A DNA stretch of 64,000 bases from Paraburkholderia lycopersici (GCF_900096975.1 NZ_FMYQ01000026.1:49731-113730), one strand, 5' to 3'; shown: positions 1 to 9,484, counted from the first letter of the stretch. Numbers and translations: made by a program. Notes: generated by a model not told the origin, from the sequence alone.

Positions 1-1
1 A

Positions 2-478
2 GCGGGCGAGCGGCTCGGCTTCCTGCCCGGCGATCTCGCGCAGAAGGTCGATCCGTATCTGCGTCCGCTTTATGACGCGCTCTACGATCTGCTCGGCTTC
101 GACAAGACCGCGAAGATGTTCGAGCGCCAGATGATCGAGATCGCGCCGCTCGCCTACATGCGCGGGCGCACGCTCAACCACGCGTTCATCATCCTCGACG
201 AGGCGCAGAACACCACACCCGAGCAGATGAAGATGTTTCTCACGCGGATCGGCTTCGGCTCGAAGGCGGTCGTGACGGGCGACACCACGCAGGTGGATCT
301 GCCGCGCGGCCACAAGAGCGGGCTCATCGAAGCGCAGCAGGTGCTCGCCAACGTGCGCGGCATCGCGCTCACGCGCTTCACGAGCGCGGACGTCGTGCGC
401 CATCCGCTCGTCGCGCGGATCGTCGAGGCGTATGACGCGCACTCGAAAAAGGACGAAGGCGTTGGCGACGCCCGCTGA
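2..478 (+). CDS. phoH: PhoH-family ATPase, C-terminal part (5' end outside window)
   Basis: The first 158 codons of the window continue an open frame that began upstream. PhoH/YbeZ proteins are cytoplasmic P-loop NTPases linked to RNA metabolism and ribosome maturation. The Walker A loop lies before the window. The Walker B region is visible as AFIILDEAQN, followed by the family block VTGDTTQVDLP and the closing HPLVARIVEAY. The stop lies 33 bases before ybeY, and corC and lnt follow, which is the classic phoH-ybeY-corC-lnt cluster. Family assignment is firm; the N-terminus cannot be assessed. Confidence 0.93.
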   Translation, partial: AGERLGFLPGDLAQKVDPYLRPLYDALYDLLGFDKTAKMFERQMIEIAPLAYMRGRTLNHAFIILDEAQNTTPEQMKMFLTRIGFGSKAVVTGDTTQVDLPRGHKSGLIEAQQVLANVRGIALTRFTSADVVRHPLVARIVEAYDAHSKKDEGVGDAR

Positions 479-511
479 CGCGCGATCGCGTCTGACAAGC
501 AATCACGCAAC

Positions 512-973
512 ATGGCCCGCGCACCCAAACTCAAACTGACCATGCAGTTCCCCGCCGCGAAGGCGTTCCCCGAGCACAAGGCCGCGCTGCCGCGCGCCAC
601 CGTGGCGACATGGCTCAGAGCCGCGCTGTTCGCCGACGCCGAGCTGACCGTGCGCTTCGTCGACGCCGAAGAGGGCCGCACGCTCAACCGCACGTATCGC
701 GGCAAGGACTACGCGACCAACGTGCTCACCTTCGCTTACGCGGAAAGCGAGGACGATCCGGTCACGGGCGACCTGATCCTGTGCTGCTCCGTGGTGGAGA
801 AGGAAGCCGCCGAGCAGGGCAAGCCGCTCGCCGCACACTACGCGCACCTGCTCGTGCACGGTGCGCTGCATGCGCAGGGTTACGATCACGAAAACGAGGC
901 CGAAGCCGAGGAAATGGAAGGCATCGAGACCGAAGTGCTTAACTCGCTAGGCTTTCCCGATCCGTACAGGTAG
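512..973 (+). CDS. ybeY: Endoribonuclease YbeY, 16S rRNA maturation
   Basis: This 153-residue protein has the usual length of YbeY, a cytoplasmic single-strand endoribonuclease needed for 16S rRNA 3'-end processing and ribosome quality control. The zinc-binding signature is VHGALHAQGYDH near residues 111-122, with the three expected metal-binding histidines. Upstream, NRTYRGKDYATNVLTF is the conserved family block. It sits directly behind phoH and 9 bases before the ChaC-like gene, so co-transcription is likely. Identification is from the motif, length and neighbours together. Confidence 0.95.
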   Translation: MARAPKLKLTMQFPAAKAFPEHKAALPRATVATWLRAALFADAELTVRFVDAEEGRTLNRTYRGKDYATNVLTFAYAESEDDPVTGDLILCCSVVEKEAAEQGKPLAAHYAHLLVHGALHAQGYDHENEAEAEEMEGIETEVLNSLGFPDPYR

Positions 974-982
974 CCCGCCGCC

Positions 983-1666
983 ATGAACGACAAGCGCACG
1001 CCCGACTTCGCCGAACCCTGCGCGCCGCCCGGGGAAAGCGACGCGCGCGTGCCCTGTCCCGGTTATCCGCCGGCGCTGGGCGAGTCGCGTCTGCTCAGCG
1101 AAGACGAACTGCGCGTCTCGCTCGCGTGCACGCTCAAGGACTGGGACGGCGCAAGCGACCTCTGGCTCTTCGGCTATGGCTCGCTGATCTGGAACCCTGG
1201 GCTCCCCACCATCGAGAACGTCCGTTCGCGCGTGCATGGCTATCATCGCGGGCTGTATCTGTGGTCGCGCGTGAACCGCGGCACGCCGGAGCACCCCGGC
1301 CTCGTGCTCGCGCTCGACCGTGGCGGTTCATGCGCGGGAGTCGCGTTCCGGCTTGCCGCCGAGGGCGTGATGCCGCATCTCGAAGCGCTCTGGCACCGCG
1401 AGATGCCGATGGGCTCGTACCGCCCCGCGTGGCTGCCATGCGTGCTCGCCGACGGCCGGCGCGTCGCGGCGCTCGCCTTCGTCATGCGGCGCGACGTGGC
1501 GTCCTATACCGGCAAGCTTTCCGAGGCGACCGTGCGCACCGTGTTCGGCTGCGCATCCGGCCGCTACGGCACGACGCTCGATTACGTGCGGCGCACCGTG
1601 GACGCGCTGCGAGAGAGCGGCATGCGCGACCGCGCACTGGAGCGGCTGCTCGCACGCTGCGCGTGA
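983..1666 (+). CDS. Gamma-glutamylcyclotransferase, ChaC-like
   Basis: This 227-residue protein shows the ChaC/GGCT nucleotide-binding-like motif LFGYGSLIWNPG near residues 61-72, then SRVHGYHRGLYLWS and a MPMGSYRPAWL block. ChaC enzymes cleave glutathione, or gamma-glutamyl peptides, to 5-oxoproline and an amino acid or dipeptide in the cytoplasm. The first 55 or so residues are a variable extension before the conserved fold. It lies between ybeY and corC, which are adjacent in many other proteobacteria. Exact substrate (glutathione or other gamma-glutamyl peptide) cannot be told from sequence. Confidence 0.85.
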   Translation: MNDKRTPDFAEPCAPPGESDARVPCPGYPPALGESRLLSEDELRVSLACTLKDWDGASDLWLFGYGSLIWNPGLPTIENVRSRVHGYHRGLYLWSRVNRGTPEHPGLVLALDRGGSCAGVAFRLAAEGVMPHLEALWHREMPMGSYRPAWLPCVLADGRRVAALAFVMRRDVASYTGKLSEATVRTVFGCASGRYGTTLDYVRRTVDALRESGMRDRALERLLARCA

Positions 1667-1829
1667 CATCGGCGCACCGGCATGCGGTTTTTTCGTCCAC
1701 CGCGCGGCCGGCGCCCATCTGTGCCAGGATTGACTACGTCCGCGCGACACAGTCGCGTCGCAGCCATGTTGTATCCTTAACCCTCCGCAACAGCGCGCCC
1801 TGCCCCCAAGCGGCCAAGGGCGCACCACC

Positions 1830-2723
1830 ATGAACGACTCTTATCCCAGTCGACGACAGACCGACAAACCGCAGGAAAAGCGCTCCCTGCTCGAGCGGCT
1901 GACCGACTTCATCTCGCCCGAGCCCGATTCGCGCAGCGAACTTCTCGAAATCCTTCAGGACGCGCACGCGCGTAATCTGATCGACGCCGACTCGCTTTCG
2001 ATGATCGAAGGCGTGTTCCAGGTATCCGAGCTCTGCGCTCGCGACATCATGGTTCCACGCGCCCAGATGGACGCGATCAACATCGCCGAAAATCCTGACG
2101 AATTCATTCCGTTCGTGCTCGAGAAGGCGCACTCGCGCTACCCCGTGTACGACGGCAACCGCGACAACGTCATCGGCGTGCTGCTCGCGAAAGACCTGCT
2201 GCGCTACTACGCCGAAGAGGAATTCGACGTGCGCGGCATGCTGCGCCCGGCCGTGTTCATTCCCGAATCCAAGCGCCTGAACGTGCTGCTGCGCGACTTT
2301 CGCCAGAACCGCAATCACATCGCCATCGTCGTCGACGAATACGGCGGCGTGGCGGGCCTCATCACGATCGAGGACGTGCTCGAGCAGATCGTCGGCGACA
2401 TCGAGGACGAGTACGACTTCGACGAGGAAAGCGGCAACATCATCGCCTCGCCCGACGGGCGCTTCCGCGTGCGCGCGCTCACCGAAATCGAGCAGTTCAA
2501 CGAGGTGTTCGGCACCCATTACTCCGACGAGGAGGTCGACACGATCGGCGGCTTCGTCACGCATCACTTCGGGCACGTGCCGCATCGCGGGGAGAAGGTG
2601 CGCATCGACGACCTGATCTTCGAGGTATTGCGCGCGGACGCCCGCCAGGCCCACATGCTGCTCGTGCGGCGCGACCCGATGGCCGGCCAGCGCGAAGCCG
2701 CACTGCAGCCGCCGGGCACCTGA
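1830..2723 (+). CDS. corC: CorC-type CBS-domain protein (HlyC/CorC family)
   Basis: This 297-residue soluble protein matches E. coli CorC/YbeX in length. A paired CBS module spans roughly residues 70-195, with RDIMVPRAQMDAI at its start and VVDEYGGVAGLITIEDVLE at its end. A CorC_HlyC domain follows to about residue 285. There is no DUF21 membrane domain, so it is the cytoplasmic form tied to Mg/Co homeostasis. It precedes lnt, the usual partner, and is closed by a hairpin terminator at 2745-2770. Its 163-base leader contains a GTATCCTTAA box near 1771 that could be a -10 element. Confidence 0.92.
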   Translation: MNDSYPSRRQTDKPQEKRSLLERLTDFISPEPDSRSELLEILQDAHARNLIDADSLSMIEGVFQVSELCARDIMVPRAQMDAINIAENPDEFIPFVLEKAHSRYPVYDGNRDNVIGVLLAKDLLRYYAEEEFDVRGMLRPAVFIPESKRLNVLLRDFRQNRNHIAIVVDEYGGVAGLITIEDVLEQIVGDIEDEYDFDEESGNIIASPDGRFRVRALTEIEQFNEVFGTHYSDEEVDTIGGFVTHHFGHVPHRGEKVRIDDLIFEVLRADARQAHMLLVRRDPMAGQREAALQPPGT

Positions 2724-2744
2724 CGCACAAGCCGCCCCGGCGCG

Positions 2745-2770
2745 AACGCCAGCCTTCGGGCTGGCGTTTT
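2745..2770 (+). terminator. Rho-independent terminator after corC
   Basis: A perfect 10-bp inverted repeat, AACGCCAGCC / GGCTGGCGTT, closes on a TTCG tetraloop and runs into TTTT. It starts 22 bases after the corC stop. It implies that lnt is transcribed mainly from its own promoter. Confidence 0.85.
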
Positions 2771-2833
2771 GCCTGGCCGCCGCGATGCCGCGATCCGGCC
2801 CCCCAGCCCCGTCCCGATGGCGACGCACGAAAA

Positions 2834-2842
2834 TGCTATCGT
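2834..2842 (+). promoter_or_regulatory. Candidate extended -10 promoter element for lnt
   Basis: The sequence TGCTATCGT lies after the corC terminator and about 60 bases before the chosen lnt start. The same nonamer precedes the EamA-type gene at 24078-24086. No clear -35 box was seen, as can be the case for extended -10 promoters. It supports starting lnt at 2901 rather than further upstream. Confidence 0.35.
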
Positions 2843-2900
2843 TGCGCTCGTCGCGCAATCCGCGCTTTCGGCATCAAAGCCGCACTTCACCGCACCCCGT

Positions 2901-4619
2901 ATGGCCGAACCGATCGACACCCGCACGCGCGCCGAAGCGCGTGCGCCCAAAACCACCGGGACCGCCGTCAGCGCCAGCGCCGCCGCGAACGGCGCGGAGC
3001 GCCGCGCGCTGCCCGTCTGGCACTACCTCGCCGCGGCCGGGCTGGGCGCGCTCAACACGCTTTCGTTCGCTCCCACGCCGCACGGTGGCTGGCTCGCCAT
3101 CGCGATCTTCGCGCTCTTCTACTTCTGGCTCACGTGCACGACGGGATGGAAAAGCGCACTCTTCACGGGCTGGGCGTTCGGCTTCGGCAATTTCGTGAGC
3201 GGCGTGTGGTGGCTCTATGTGAGCATGCACTTCTACGGCGGCATGCCCGCGGTGCTCGCGGGCGCGGCGCTCGTGCTGTTTTCGCTCTATCTCGGCATGT
3301 ACCCCGCGCTCGCCGCGCTCGTCTGGTCGTTCTGCGCGGGGCACGCGAAGAACGGACGCAGCGGTGACTTGCCCTTCTCGCCCACGTGGCACGGCGCCTT
3401 CGCGTTCGCAAGCGCGTGGGCGCTCGGCGAATGGGCGCGCGGCTACGTGTTCACCGGCTTTCCCTGGCTCTCGAGCGGCTACGCGCAAGTGGGCGGACCG
3501 CTCGCCGGCTTCGCGCCGGTCGTGGGCGTCTACGGCGTAGGCTGGGTGCTCGCGCTGGTCGCGGCGCTCATCGTGCAAGCGTGCCTGCGGGCGCGGGACC
3601 TGAAGCGTCGGCGTGGCGCCCAGGCGAGCGCCGCGGTCGCGACGCCGGCGCTCATCGCCGTTGCCGTGATCGCCGCCGGGCTGCTGCTCTCGCTCGTCTC
3701 ATGGACGCAACCCTCCGGCACGCCGCTCACCGTGCGGCTGCTGCAAGGCAACATCAAGCAGGAGATGAAGTTCTCCGAGTCGGGCATGATCGACGCGCTC
3801 GCCGAATTCCAGAAGCTCATCACCGAAAAACCCGCCGATCTCGTCGTCACGCCCGAAACGGCGGTGCCGGTGCTCGTGCAGGAAATCCCCGAGAAGTTCG
3901 GCCGCGACATCCGCGCGTTCGCCGACGGTACCGGCACCGCCATCCTGTTCGGCGCCGTGGGCGGCACGATCACGCCCGACGGGCGCGTCATCGACTACAC
4001 CAACAGCCTCTTCGGCATCACCCCGGGCCAGAACGGGCTCTATCGCTACGACAAGCACCACCTCGTACCTTTCGGCGAATTCGTGCCATGGGGCTTTCGC
4101 TGGTTCGTCAATCTGATGAACATCCCGCTCGGCGACTTCGCGCGCGGCGCGCCCGTGCAGCCGCCGTTCCTCGTCCACAACCAGCCCGTGGCCGTCGACA
4201 TCTGCTACGAGGACATCTTCGGCGAGGAAATCGCCCGCACCGTGCGCGAGAATCCGGTCTCGCCCGGCGTGCTCATCAATTCTACGAACCTCGCATGGTT
4301 CGGCGACACCATCGCGCTCGACCAGCATCTGCAGATCGCGCGGATGCGCTCGCTCGAAACCGGCCGGCCTATGCTGCGCGCCACCAACACGGGCGCGACG
4401 GCCGCCATCGACGCCCGCGGCCGCGTGATCGCGCGCCTGCCCACGTTTACGGCCGGCTCGCTCGACGTAAAGGTGGAGGGCACGAGCGGGTTCACGCCAT
4501 ACGTGACGAGCGGCAACAACACGGTGATCGCCGTTTCGCTCCTGTCGCTGGCGTTCGGCTTTGCGTTCGGCCCGGCGTTCAAGGGCAGGACGGAACGCCG
4601 GCAGGCAAGCACGAAATAA
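2901..4619 (+). CDS. lnt: Apolipoprotein N-acyltransferase Lnt
   Basis: Lnt adds the third acyl chain to lipoproteins at the periplasmic face of the inner membrane. The chosen ATG gives 572 residues; the frame stays open upstream into the corC terminator, so the longer TTG start was rejected. About seven hydrophobic segments fill residues 30-270. A nitrilase-like domain follows, with the catalytic triad visible as E319 in TPETAVP, K385 in YDKHHLVPFGEF and C435 in DICYEDIFGEE. The spacing of 66 and 50 residues is close to E. coli Lnt (E267, K335, C387). The start at 2817 is an alternative. Confidence 0.93.
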   Translation: MAEPIDTRTRAEARAPKTTGTAVSASAAANGAERRALPVWHYLAAAGLGALNTLSFAPTPHGGWLAIAIFALFYFWLTCTTGWKSALFTGWAFGFGNFVSGVWWLYVSMHFYGGMPAVLAGAALVLFSLYLGMYPALAALVWSFCAGHAKNGRSGDLPFSPTWHGAFAFASAWALGEWARGYVFTGFPWLSSGYAQVGGPLAGFAPVVGVYGVGWVLALVAALIVQACLRARDLKRRRGAQASAAVATPALIAVAVIAAGLLLSLVSWTQPSGTPLTVRLLQGNIKQEMKFSESGMIDALAEFQKLITEKPADLVVTPETAVPVLVQEIPEKFGRDIRAFADGTGTAILFGAVGGTITPDGRVIDYTNSLFGITPGQNGLYRYDKHHLVPFGEFVPWGFRWFVNLMNIPLGDFARGAPVQPPFLVHNQPVAVDICYEDIFGEEIARTVRENPVSPGVLINSTNLAWFGDTIALDQHLQIARMRSLETGRPMLRATNTGATAAIDARGRVIARLPTFTAGSLDVKVEGTSGFTPYVTSGNNTVIAVSLLSLAFGFAFGPAFKGRTERRQASTK

Positions 4620-4842
4620 GGCGCGCGCAACGACCTGCCCGAGCCGCGCCTGGGCGCCCGAACCCCGCCCAGGTCTCAAGGCCCCGGCAATCCGGTAAAA
4701 TTCAACGTTTTAGCACCAGGCCGCCTCCCGGCCCGGGGCCACGCAAGGGCGCATGGCGGCCGTGCCGCAGCGCCCGCGCGCGAGCGCCTGGCGGGGCCGC
4801 CGCATTCCGCCCCCGAAAGCCCGAAAGACACTGCAGGCACAC

Positions 4843-5850
4843 ATGCTCACGTTTCAGCAAATCATCCTGACGCTCCAGTCTTACTGGGACAAGCAGGGCT
4901 GCGCGCTGCTCCAGCCGATCGACATGGAAGTCGGCGCCGGCACCTCGCACGTCCACACCTTCCTGCGCGCGATCGGCCCCGAGCCGTGGCGCGCGGCCTA
5001 CGTGCAGCCCTCGCGCCGCCCGAAGGACGGCCGCTACGGCGAGAATCCGAACCGCCTCCAGCACTACTACCAGTACCAGGTGGTGCTCAAGCCCGCGCCG
5101 GAAAACATCCTCGACCTGTATCTCGGCTCGCTCGAAGCGCTCGGCTTCGACCTGAAGCAGAACGACGTGCGCTTCGTGGAAGACGACTGGGAAAACCCCA
5201 CGCTCGGCGCCTGGGGCCTCGGCTGGGAAGTGTGGCTGAACGGCATGGAAGTCACGCAGTTCACCTACTTCCAGCAGGTGGGCGGCCTCGACTGCAAGCC
5301 GGTGCTCGGCGAGATCACCTATGGTCTCGAACGGCTCGCGATGTATCTGCAGAAGGTCGAGAACGTCTACGACCTCGTCTGGACCGAGTGGGAAGAGCAA
5401 GGCCCGAACGGCCCGGAAATGCGCCGCCTCACCTACGGCGACGTCTATCACCAGAACGAAGTCGAGCAATCGACGTACAACTTCGAGTACGCGAACGTCG
5501 ACCTGCTGTTCACGTTCTTCAACGCCTACGAGAGCGAAGCGAAGCGCATGATGGAGCACCAGCTCGCGCTGCCCGCCTACGAACTCGTGCTCAAGGCCGC
5601 CCACACGTTCAACCTGCTCGACGCGCGCGGCGCGATTTCCGTGACGGAGCGCGCGGCCTACATCGGCCGCATTCGCGCGCTCTCGCGCAGCGTCGCGCAG
5701 GCGTACTACGAATCGCGCGAGAAGCTCGGCTTCCCGATGCTCGGCAACCCCGTGCATGGCGTGCCCGGCCTCACCACCGACGCACAGGACGCCGCGATGC
5801 CCGCCTGGGCGCCGCCGCTGAAGGTCGAACGCAAGTTCGCCGAGGAATGA
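4843..5850 (+). CDS. glyQ: Glycine--tRNA ligase alpha subunit
   Basis: This 335-residue protein is the catalytic subunit of the bacterial alpha2beta2 glycyl-tRNA synthetase, charging tRNA-Gly in the cytoplasm. The start MLTFQQIILTLQSYW and the blocks VGAGTSHVHTFLR and RPKDGRYGENPNRLQHYYQ are diagnostic. The frame is open upstream but only with low-complexity Arg/Pro residues, so ATG 4843 is preferred. glyS starts 16 bases after the stop. The 223-base gap before it contains a TAAAAT box near 4697 that may be a -10 element. Confidence 0.96.
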   Translation: MLTFQQIILTLQSYWDKQGCALLQPIDMEVGAGTSHVHTFLRAIGPEPWRAAYVQPSRRPKDGRYGENPNRLQHYYQYQVVLKPAPENILDLYLGSLEALGFDLKQNDVRFVEDDWENPTLGAWGLGWEVWLNGMEVTQFTYFQQVGGLDCKPVLGEITYGLERLAMYLQKVENVYDLVWTEWEEQGPNGPEMRRLTYGDVYHQNEVEQSTYNFEYANVDLLFTFFNAYESEAKRMMEHQLALPAYELVLKAAHTFNLLDARGAISVTERAAYIGRIRALSRSVAQAYYESREKLGFPMLGNPVHGVPGLTTDAQDAAMPAWAPPLKVERKFAEE

Positions 5851-5866
5851 CCGGATCCCAAGAACA

Positions 5867-7975
5867 ATGACTCAAGCTCATCACGCCACCCTCCTCGTCG
5901 AACTGCTGACCGAGGAACTGCCGCCGAAGGCCCTCGCGCGCCTCGGCGACGCTTTCGCCGAAGGCATCGCGCAGCGCCTCGCCGCGCGCGACCTGATCGA
6001 AGGCGATCTGTCGTTCGAACGTTACGCCACGCCGCGCCGCCTCGCGGTGACGATCAGGAACGTGCGCAGCGTCGCGCCCGAAAAACAGGTGCGCGAAAAG
6101 GTGCTGCCCGTCTCCGTCGCGCTCGACGCCAACGGCCAGCCCACCGCGCCGCTCGCGAAGAAGCTCGCGGCGCTCGGCTTTCCCGACTTCCCCGTGAGCG
6201 ACCTCGAACGCGCGAGCGACGGCAAGAACGAAGCGTTCTTCCTGCGCTACGCGGCGCCGGGCGCGACGCTCGCCGACGGCCTGCAGGCCGTGCTCGACGA
6301 AGCGCTCACGAAGCTGCCGATCCCGAAGGTCATGACCTATCAGCGTCCGGACGGCAGCAACGTGCAGTTCGTGCGTCCCGTGCATCGCCTGACGGTGCTG
6401 CACGGCGACCAGGTCGTGCCCGTCACGGCATTCGGCATCGACGCCGACGACACCACGCGCGGCCACCGCTTCCTCTCCGAAGGCCTGATCGCCATCACGC
6501 ACGCCGACGACTACGCGCACACGCTACAGCACAAGGGTTTCGTGATCGCGAACTACGCCGAGCGGCGCGAATCGATCCGCTCGCAACTCATCGAACAGGC
6601 GGGCAGCGACAAGGTCGTGATGCCCGAAGCGCTGCTCGACGAGGTGAATTCGCTCGTCGAATGGCCGGTCGTGTACGCGTGCAAATTCGAGGAGGAATTC
6701 CTGCAGGTGCCGCAGGAATGCCTGATCCTCACGATGCAGACGAACCAGAAGTATTTCGCGCTCACCGACGACCAGGGCCGCCTGCGCTCGCGCTTCCTGA
6801 TCGTCTCGAACATCGCGACCGATACGCCGGTCGAGATCGTCGAGGGCAACGAGCGCGTCGTGCGCCCGCGTCTGGCCGACGCCAAGTTCTTCTTCGAGCA
6901 GGACAAGAAGAAGCCGCTGGCCGACCGCGTGCCGCTGCTCGCCAACGTGGTCTATCACAACAAGCTCGGCTCGCAGCTGCAGCGCGTGGAGCGCCTCGAA
7001 GCGCTCGCGGGCGAGATCGCGCGGCTGGGCGGCGCCGGTGCTGACGCCGAACAACTCGCGAAACGCGGCGCGCGCCTCGCGAAGGCGGACCTGCTGACCG
7101 ACATGGTCGGCGAGTTCCCCGAGCTGCAAGGCACGATGGGCACCTACTACGCGCGCCACGACGGCGAGCCCGAAGAGGTGGCGATCGCGTGCTCCGAGCA
7201 CTACCAGCCGCGCTTTTCCGGCGACGCGCTGCCCGCCACCGCGACTGGCACGATCGTCGCGCTCGCGGACAAACTCGAAACGCTCGTCGGCATCTGGGGC
7301 ATCGGCCTCGCGCCGACCGGCGAGAAAGACCCGTTCGCGCTGCGCCGCCACGCGCTCGGCGTGCTGCGCATTCTCGTCGAGAAGCAGTTGCCGCTCGACC
7401 TCGTCGAGCTGCTGCGCGCCACGTACGCGCAATTCGCGAACGTGCCGGCCGTGGCCGATCCGACCGCCGCGATCTACGAGTTCTGCATGGACCGCCTGCG
7501 CGGCCTGCTGCGCGAACGCGGCTACGCGGCCGCCGAGATCGACGCGGTGCTCGCGCTGAACCCCACGCGTCTCGACGACATCGTCGCTCGCCTCGACGCC
7601 GTGCGCGAATTCGCGGCGCTCGTGGAGGCGGCCTCGCTCGCGGCCGCGAACAAGCGCATCTCGAACATCCTCAAGAAGTCCGAGGGCGCGCAAGACGCGG
7701 GCGTGCAGATCGCGCTCTTCGTCGAGGCCGCCGAGAAGGCGCTCTATGCGCAGCTCGAACAGGTCGCGCCGCGCGTGGAAACGCAACTCGCCGCGCGCGA
7801 GTACACGGGCGCGCTCACGGCGCTCGCGGCGCTGCGCGAAACTGTCGACACGTTCTTCAACGACGTCATGGTCAATGCCGAAGACCCGGCGCTGCGCGCG
7901 AACCGCCTCGCGCTCCTGAAGGCGCTGCACCGCCAGATGAACAGCGTCGCGGACATCTCGCGGCTCGCGGCGTGA
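5867..7975 (+). CDS. glyS: Glycine--tRNA ligase beta subunit
   Basis: At 702 residues this has the normal length of GlyS, the tRNA-recognition subunit that pairs with GlyQ. It opens with LLVELLTEELPPKAL and carries the conserved blocks RPVHRLTVLHGD, RTRGHRFLSE-like TRGHRFLSEG and MQTNQKYFALTD. The C-terminal third is a DALR-like anticodon-binding region ending MNSVADISRLAA. It follows glyQ by 16 bases as one operon. A long open frame on the opposite strand is a codon-bias shadow. Confidence 0.96.
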   Translation: MTQAHHATLLVELLTEELPPKALARLGDAFAEGIAQRLAARDLIEGDLSFERYATPRRLAVTIRNVRSVAPEKQVREKVLPVSVALDANGQPTAPLAKKLAALGFPDFPVSDLERASDGKNEAFFLRYAAPGATLADGLQAVLDEALTKLPIPKVMTYQRPDGSNVQFVRPVHRLTVLHGDQVVPVTAFGIDADDTTRGHRFLSEGLIAITHADDYAHTLQHKGFVIANYAERRESIRSQLIEQAGSDKVVMPEALLDEVNSLVEWPVVYACKFEEEFLQVPQECLILTMQTNQKYFALTDDQGRLRSRFLIVSNIATDTPVEIVEGNERVVRPRLADAKFFFEQDKKKPLADRVPLLANVVYHNKLGSQLQRVERLEALAGEIARLGGAGADAEQLAKRGARLAKADLLTDMVGEFPELQGTMGTYYARHDGEPEEVAIACSEHYQPRFSGDALPATATGTIVALADKLETLVGIWGIGLAPTGEKDPFALRRHALGVLRILVEKQLPLDLVELLRATYAQFANVPAVADPTAAIYEFCMDRLRGLLRERGYAAAEIDAVLALNPTRLDDIVARLDAVREFAALVEAASLAAANKRISNILKKSEGAQDAGVQIALFVEAAEKALYAQLEQVAPRVETQLAAREYTGALTALAALRETVDTFFNDVMVNAEDPALRANRLALLKALHRQMNSVADISRLAA

Positions 7976-8002
7976 TGCCGGCCTTCCACTGAGCGCGACG
8001 CC

Positions 8003-8566
8003 ATGCCGACCAGTTCCAGCAGAAAACTCGTGATCCTCGACCGCGACGGCGTAATCAACCTTGACTCCGACGCGTTCATCAAGTCGCCCGACGAGTGGGT
8101 CGCGATCCCCGGCAGCCTCGAAGCGATCGCCCGCCTGAACCAGGCGGGCTACCGCGTCGCGGTGGCGTCGAACCAGTCGGGCATCGGCCGGGGCCTGTTC
8201 GACATGGCCACGCTCAACGCCATGCATGCGAAGATGCACCGCCAGGCCGCGGCCGTGGGCGGACGCATCGACGCGGTGTTCTTCTGCCCGCACACGGCGC
8301 AGGATCATTGCGACTGCCGCAAGCCGAAGCCCGGTATGCTCAAGATGATCGCGGAGCGCTTCGAGATCGACCCGGCCGACACGCCGGTTGTCGGCGACTC
8401 GCTGCGCGACCTGCAGGCAGGCGCGACGCTCGGCTTTCCCACGCACCTCGTGCGCACGGGCAAAGGAGAAAAAACGCTCGCTGCGGGCGGCCTGCCCGAA
8501 GGCACGAAGATCCACGACGATCTGCGCGGCTTCGCGCTCGACTTTCTCGCAAACGATCCTGCGTGA
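8003..8566 (+). CDS. gmhB: D-glycero-beta-D-manno-heptose-1,7-bisphosphate 7-phosphatase
   Basis: This 187-residue HAD phosphatase removes the 7-phosphate from heptose bisphosphate during ADP-heptose synthesis for the LPS inner core. The nucleophile motif is LDRDGVINLD near residues 11-20. SNQSGIGRG is motif II, and CPHTAQDHCDCRKPKPG is the zinc loop with its Cys/His ligands that separates GmhB from histidinol phosphatase. GDSLRDLQAG is the final acidic motif. It starts 27 bases after glyS and lies before a phospholipid acyltransferase gene. Confidence 0.92.
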   Translation: MPTSSSRKLVILDRDGVINLDSDAFIKSPDEWVAIPGSLEAIARLNQAGYRVAVASNQSGIGRGLFDMATLNAMHAKMHRQAAAVGGRIDAVFFCPHTAQDHCDCRKPKPGMLKMIAERFEIDPADTPVVGDSLRDLQAGATLGFPTHLVRTGKGEKTLAAGGLPEGTKIHDDLRGFALDFLANDPA

Positions 8567-8722
8567 ACACGCGGGCCATGGACGTCGATTCACGTCGACT
8601 CGCAGACGAAACTGCACGCCCCGTCGACCTTCACTGGCCGGCAATGACGTTAACCCGGCGGCACGGCGCCGCGCCGGACGAGATCCGGCCCGCGCCGCGC
8701 GCGCCTCAGACCGGCTCGACCG

Positions 8723-9484
8723 ATGCGCTTTATCCGCTCCCTGCTGCTGTTCATCTACCTCATCGCCTACACGATGCCGTACGCAACGGCCTGCTTTATC
8801 GCGTTCCCGTTCATGAACGCGGCGCGGCGCTACTGGATGGCCGTGGGCTGGTGCCGCTCGACGCTCTTCGTCGTGCGCCATCTCAATGGCATTCGCTACC
8901 GCGTGCAAGGCATGGAGAACCTGCCGAACGGTCCGGCCGTGCTGCTCTCGAAACACCAGTCCGCATGGGAGACGCTGGCGTTTCCCGCGCTCATGCCGCG
9001 GCCGCTGTGCTACGTCTTCAAGCGCGAACTGCTGTTCGTGCCGTTCTTCGGCTGGGCGCTGGGCATGCTGAAGATGGTTCACATCAACCGCAAGGAAGGC
9101 AAGAACGCGTTCGCCTCGGTAACGCGCCAGGGCAAGCAGCGCATGGCCGAAGGCGCGTGGGTAATCATGTTCCCCGAAGGCACGCGCATACCGGTCGGCA
9201 AACAGGGCAAGTACAAGACCGGTGGCCCACGCTTCGCCATCGAGACGGGCGCGCCCGTAGTGCCGATCGCGCACAATGCCGGCCACGTCTGGCCCCGAAA
9301 CTCGTTCATCAAATATCCGGGTATAGTCACGGTGTCGATCGGCAAGCCGATCGAGACGACCGGACTCACGCCCGACGAAGTGAACACGCGCGTGGAAAAG
9401 TGGATCGAAGCGGAAATGCGGCGCATCGATCCTGAAGCGTATCGCGAGACAGATGCTGCGGCGGCGAAAGCGGCGCGCATTTGA
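8723..9484 (+). CDS. Lysophospholipid/1-acylglycerol-3-phosphate acyltransferase, PlsC-like
   Basis: The 253-residue protein has a hydrophobic N-terminus (about residues 5-30), consistent with an inner-membrane enzyme that acylates lysophosphatidic acid or a related lipid. Motif I reads SKHQSAWETLAF, so the usual HX4D is HX4E. Motif III, FPEGTRIPVGKQG, and PVVPIAHNAGHVW are standard. The Glu in motif I may mark a subgroup rather than inactivity. No start is obvious in the 156 bases after gmhB other than this ATG. Whether it is the main PlsC of the cell is not known from the window. Confidence 0.85.
   Translation: MRFIRSLLLFIYLIAYTMPYATACFIAFPFMNAARRYWMAVGWCRSTLFVVRHLNGIRYRVQGMENLPNGPAVLLSKHQSAWETLAFPALMPRPLCYVFKRELLFVPFFGWALGMLKMVHINRKEGKNAFASVTRQGKQRMAEGAWVIMFPEGTRIPVGKQGKYKTGGPRFAIETGAPVVPIAHNAGHVWPRNSFIKYPGIVTVSIGKPIETTGLTPDEVNTRVEKWIEAEMRRIDPEAYRETDAAAAKAARI

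Noticed and set aside
2769..2900. Longer lnt start at TTG 2769
   Set aside because: It begins inside the corC terminator and would precede the probable lnt promoter element.
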